Assembly: GCA_031364965.1 (NCBI GenBank)
Contig: JANLXF010000020.1
Coordinates: forward strand, 1 to 22,613
Source: JAOUEA01 sp031364965
GTDB taxonomy: Bacteria; Actinomycetota; UBA4738; HRBIN12
Direction: 5' to 3'
Length of the DNA stretch: 22,613 nucleotides
Shown in pieces: positions 21,265 to 22,613 of the stretch (the stretch's first letter is position 1; every line of letters begins with the position of its first letter). The notes below the pieces were generated by a model that made no database searches, was not told where the DNA came from, and was given only the letters and a program-made list of their open reading frames with translations. The position numbers and the translations under genes are program-made.

Positions 21265-22214
21265 TGTCGACGCTGGGAGCATCGACGACCACCACCCGCG
21301 CGAGCGTCGAAGCGGCGCTCAGCGGACGCAAGCGCGACATCGGGGGGAAGGTGTTCAGCGCGCTGATGATGTCCGCCCTGCTGCTCTCCCTGTTCATCTT
21401 GCTCATCCTGCTCGTCTCGGTCCTCCAGGAGGCGTGGCCGGTCCTGTCCACCCGGGGGATGGACTTCGTGACGAGCAACACGTCGCAGATCGACAGCCGC
21501 GCCGGCGTGCGGCAGGGGTTGGTCGGCTCGCTGATCCTGATCGGGTTCGTGGCCGTGTTCGCGATCCCGCTGGGCGTGGCGGCGGCCGTCTACCTCCAGG
21601 AATACGCGCGAGATTCCCGCTTGAACCGGCTGTTCATCACCAACATCCGTAACCTCGCGGGCGTGCCCTCGGTCGTGTACGGGATCCTTGGGCTCGTCGT
21701 CTTCGTGCAGGCGCTGCGGAGCATCACCGGCCCCGACGTGTACGGCCGCAGCTACATCTCCGGCGGTCTTACGCTCGCCGTGCTCGTGATGCCGATCGTC
21801 ATCCTCATCACGATGGAAGCGCTCCGCGCGGTCCCGGTCGCGATCCGGGAGGCGGCCTACGGGGTGGGTGCCACACGCTGGGAGGTCGTGCGAAGCCATG
21901 TGCTTCCCTATGCCGCGCCGGGGGTCTTCACCGGCGCGATCCTTTCGCTTGCCCGGGCGTTCGGCGAGACGGCACCGCTGTTGCTCGTGGGTGCCGTTAC
22001 CGGGTATCTGTCGTCCCCTTCCGGGCGCACTCCGGCCGAGATCCTGCAGGGCCAGTACACGGCGCTGCCGACGCAGATCTATGCGTGGTCGAAGCTGCCC
22101 GGACCAGGATGGCAAGAGAACACGGCGGCGGCTATCGTCGTGCTTCTCGTCGCCATCCTGGTCGTCAACACGCTCGCGATCATCCTGAGGAACCGATATG
22201 AACGGAAGTGGTGA
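21264..22214 (+). CDS. pstA: Phosphate ABC transporter permease PstA
   Basis: The second permease subunit, 316 residues. It has a first helix at about 32-54, an extracytoplasmic loop, the LAGVPSVVYGILGL segment (131-144) conserved in PstA, an EAA loop REAAYGVGATRWEVV (195-209) and RAFGETAPLL (231-240). The ATG shares its A with the pstC stop codon (TGATG). Its 3' end overlaps pstB by 17 bases, giving a fully coupled pstC-pstA-pstB unit. Confidence 0.95.
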   Translation: MSTLGASTTTTRASVEAALSGRKRDIGGKVFSALMMSALLLSLFILLILLVSVLQEAWPVLSTRGMDFVTSNTSQIDSRAGVRQGLVGSLILIGFVAVFAIPLGVAAAVYLQEYARDSRLNRLFITNIRNLAGVPSVVYGILGLVVFVQALRSITGPDVYGRSYISGGLTLAVLVMPIVILITMEALRAVPVAIREAAYGVGATRWEVVRSHVLPYAAPGVFTGAILSLARAFGETAPLLLVGAVTGYLSSPSGRTPAEILQGQYTALPTQIYAWSKLPGPGWQENTAAAIVVLLVAILVVNTLAIILRNRYERKW

Positions 22215-22613
22215 TGACTTGGAGACGACCGAGATCGAGCCGGTGCCGCCGTCGGCGACCGACGCGGGGGAGGCCGGACCCCTGAAGATCAAGATGCCCC
22301 GGGAGACCGCCGAGGACGGGGCCGCAAGGGAGACCGTCTTCGACGTCCGTGATCTCTCCGTCTACTACGGGGATTTCCGCGCCATCCGCGATGTGACCCT
22401 GCCGATCCTCAACCGCGAGATCACGGCGCTGATCGGCCCGTCGGGCTGCGGCAAGACCACGTTCCTCCGATGCCTCAACCGGATGAACGACCTGATCGAG
22501 GAGGCGCGGGTCGAAGGTACCCTCACCTATCACGGCGTGGATCTCTACGGTCCGCAGGTCGACGCGGTCGAAGTACGCCGCCGCGTCGGGATGGTGTTCC
22601 AGAAGCCGAACCC
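22198..22613 (+). CDS. pstB: Phosphate ABC transporter ATPase PstB, 5' part (cut by window end)
   Basis: The first 138 codons of the ATPase that powers phosphate import. Visible are the A-loop region VYYGDFRAIRD (56-66), Walker A GPSGCGKTT (80-88), the PstB-typical FLRCLNRMNDLI (89-100) and the Q-loop glutamine in FQKP (Q135). The signature motif and Walker B lie beyond the window. The ATG at 22198 is supported by GAGGA some eight bases upstream; it gives an acidic N-terminal extension of about 45 residues before the conserved domain. A later in-frame ATG (codon 33) would remove most of it. It overlaps the end of pstA by 17 bases. Confidence 0.95.
   Translation, partial: MNGSGDDLETTEIEPVPPSATDAGEAGPLKIKMPRETAEDGAARETVFDVRDLSVYYGDFRAIRDVTLPILNREITALIGPSGCGKTTFLRCLNRMNDLIEEARVEGTLTYHGVDLYGPQVDAVEVRRRVGMVFQKPN

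Noticed and set aside
1..22613. Search by eye for tRNA, rRNA, CRISPR repeats, transposases, phage or toxin-antitoxin genes
   Set aside because: None was seen; almost all of the window is accounted for by protein-coding genes and short control regions.

Overview
This is a densely packed, GC-rich window that reads as a chromosome segment of a member of the Actinomycetota, probably an uncultured or deep-branching lineage. The taxonomic clues are an actinobacterial conserved trio (a phosphomutase-like protein, a DUF3090 protein and an SCO1664-type protein), a SenX3/PhoR-type histidine kinase, a Streptomyces-like PHO box of 11-bp direct repeats, a MEDS/HATPase RsbA-like regulator, a zinc-finger rhomboid protease, and GTG starts. 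No rRNA, tRNA, CRISPR array, insertion sequence or phage gene is visible, and no gene-free stretch reaches 300 bases.

Layout. Positions 1-123 encode an internal fragment of pyruvate dehydrogenase E1 (AceE). Its homology stops abruptly and a 5'-truncated kinase-fold phosphotransferase begins in another frame; this looks like an assembly chimera or a real rearrangement breakpoint. A surface-polysaccharide region follows (about 0.1-6.9 kb): the phosphotransferase (+), an O-antigen ligase/Wzy-like polymerase (-), a small unknown ORF (-), a tiny secreted peptide with a sortase-like tail (+), a DUF4012 protein (-) and a Wzz/BY-kinase (-). The last two are translationally coupled.

The middle (7.0-14.2 kb) holds housekeeping and envelope genes: prephenate dehydratase, a membrane-anchored PQQ-like beta-propeller protein, a zinc-finger rhomboid protease, a MEDS-HATPase regulator behind a SigB/SigF-like promoter with a palindrome, a coupled PAP2 phosphatase and diacylglycerol-kinase-like lipid kinase pair, and a YihY/BrkB membrane protein. 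From 17.7 kb down to 14.2 kb on the minus strand lies a compact five-gene run: phosphomutase-like protein, DUF3090, SCO1664-like kinase fold, O6-methylguanine-DNA methyltransferase and a thioredoxin-like lipoprotein.

The right end (17.9-22.6 kb) is a phosphate-starvation module. A PhoR/SenX3-type kinase (-) diverges from pstS-pstC-pstA-pstB (+). Four tandem 11-bp PHO-box-like units lie between them, directly upstream of the pstS -10 element. A strong intrinsic terminator between pstS and pstC should let the binding protein be made in excess over the transporter. The cognate response regulator is not in the window, and pstB runs off the right edge.

The parts most worth a second look are the five-gene run around the uncharacterised actinobacterial trio, the tiny sortase-tailed peptide with its dual promoter region, the stress-sigma-like promoters, the phosphate control region, and the junction at the left edge.
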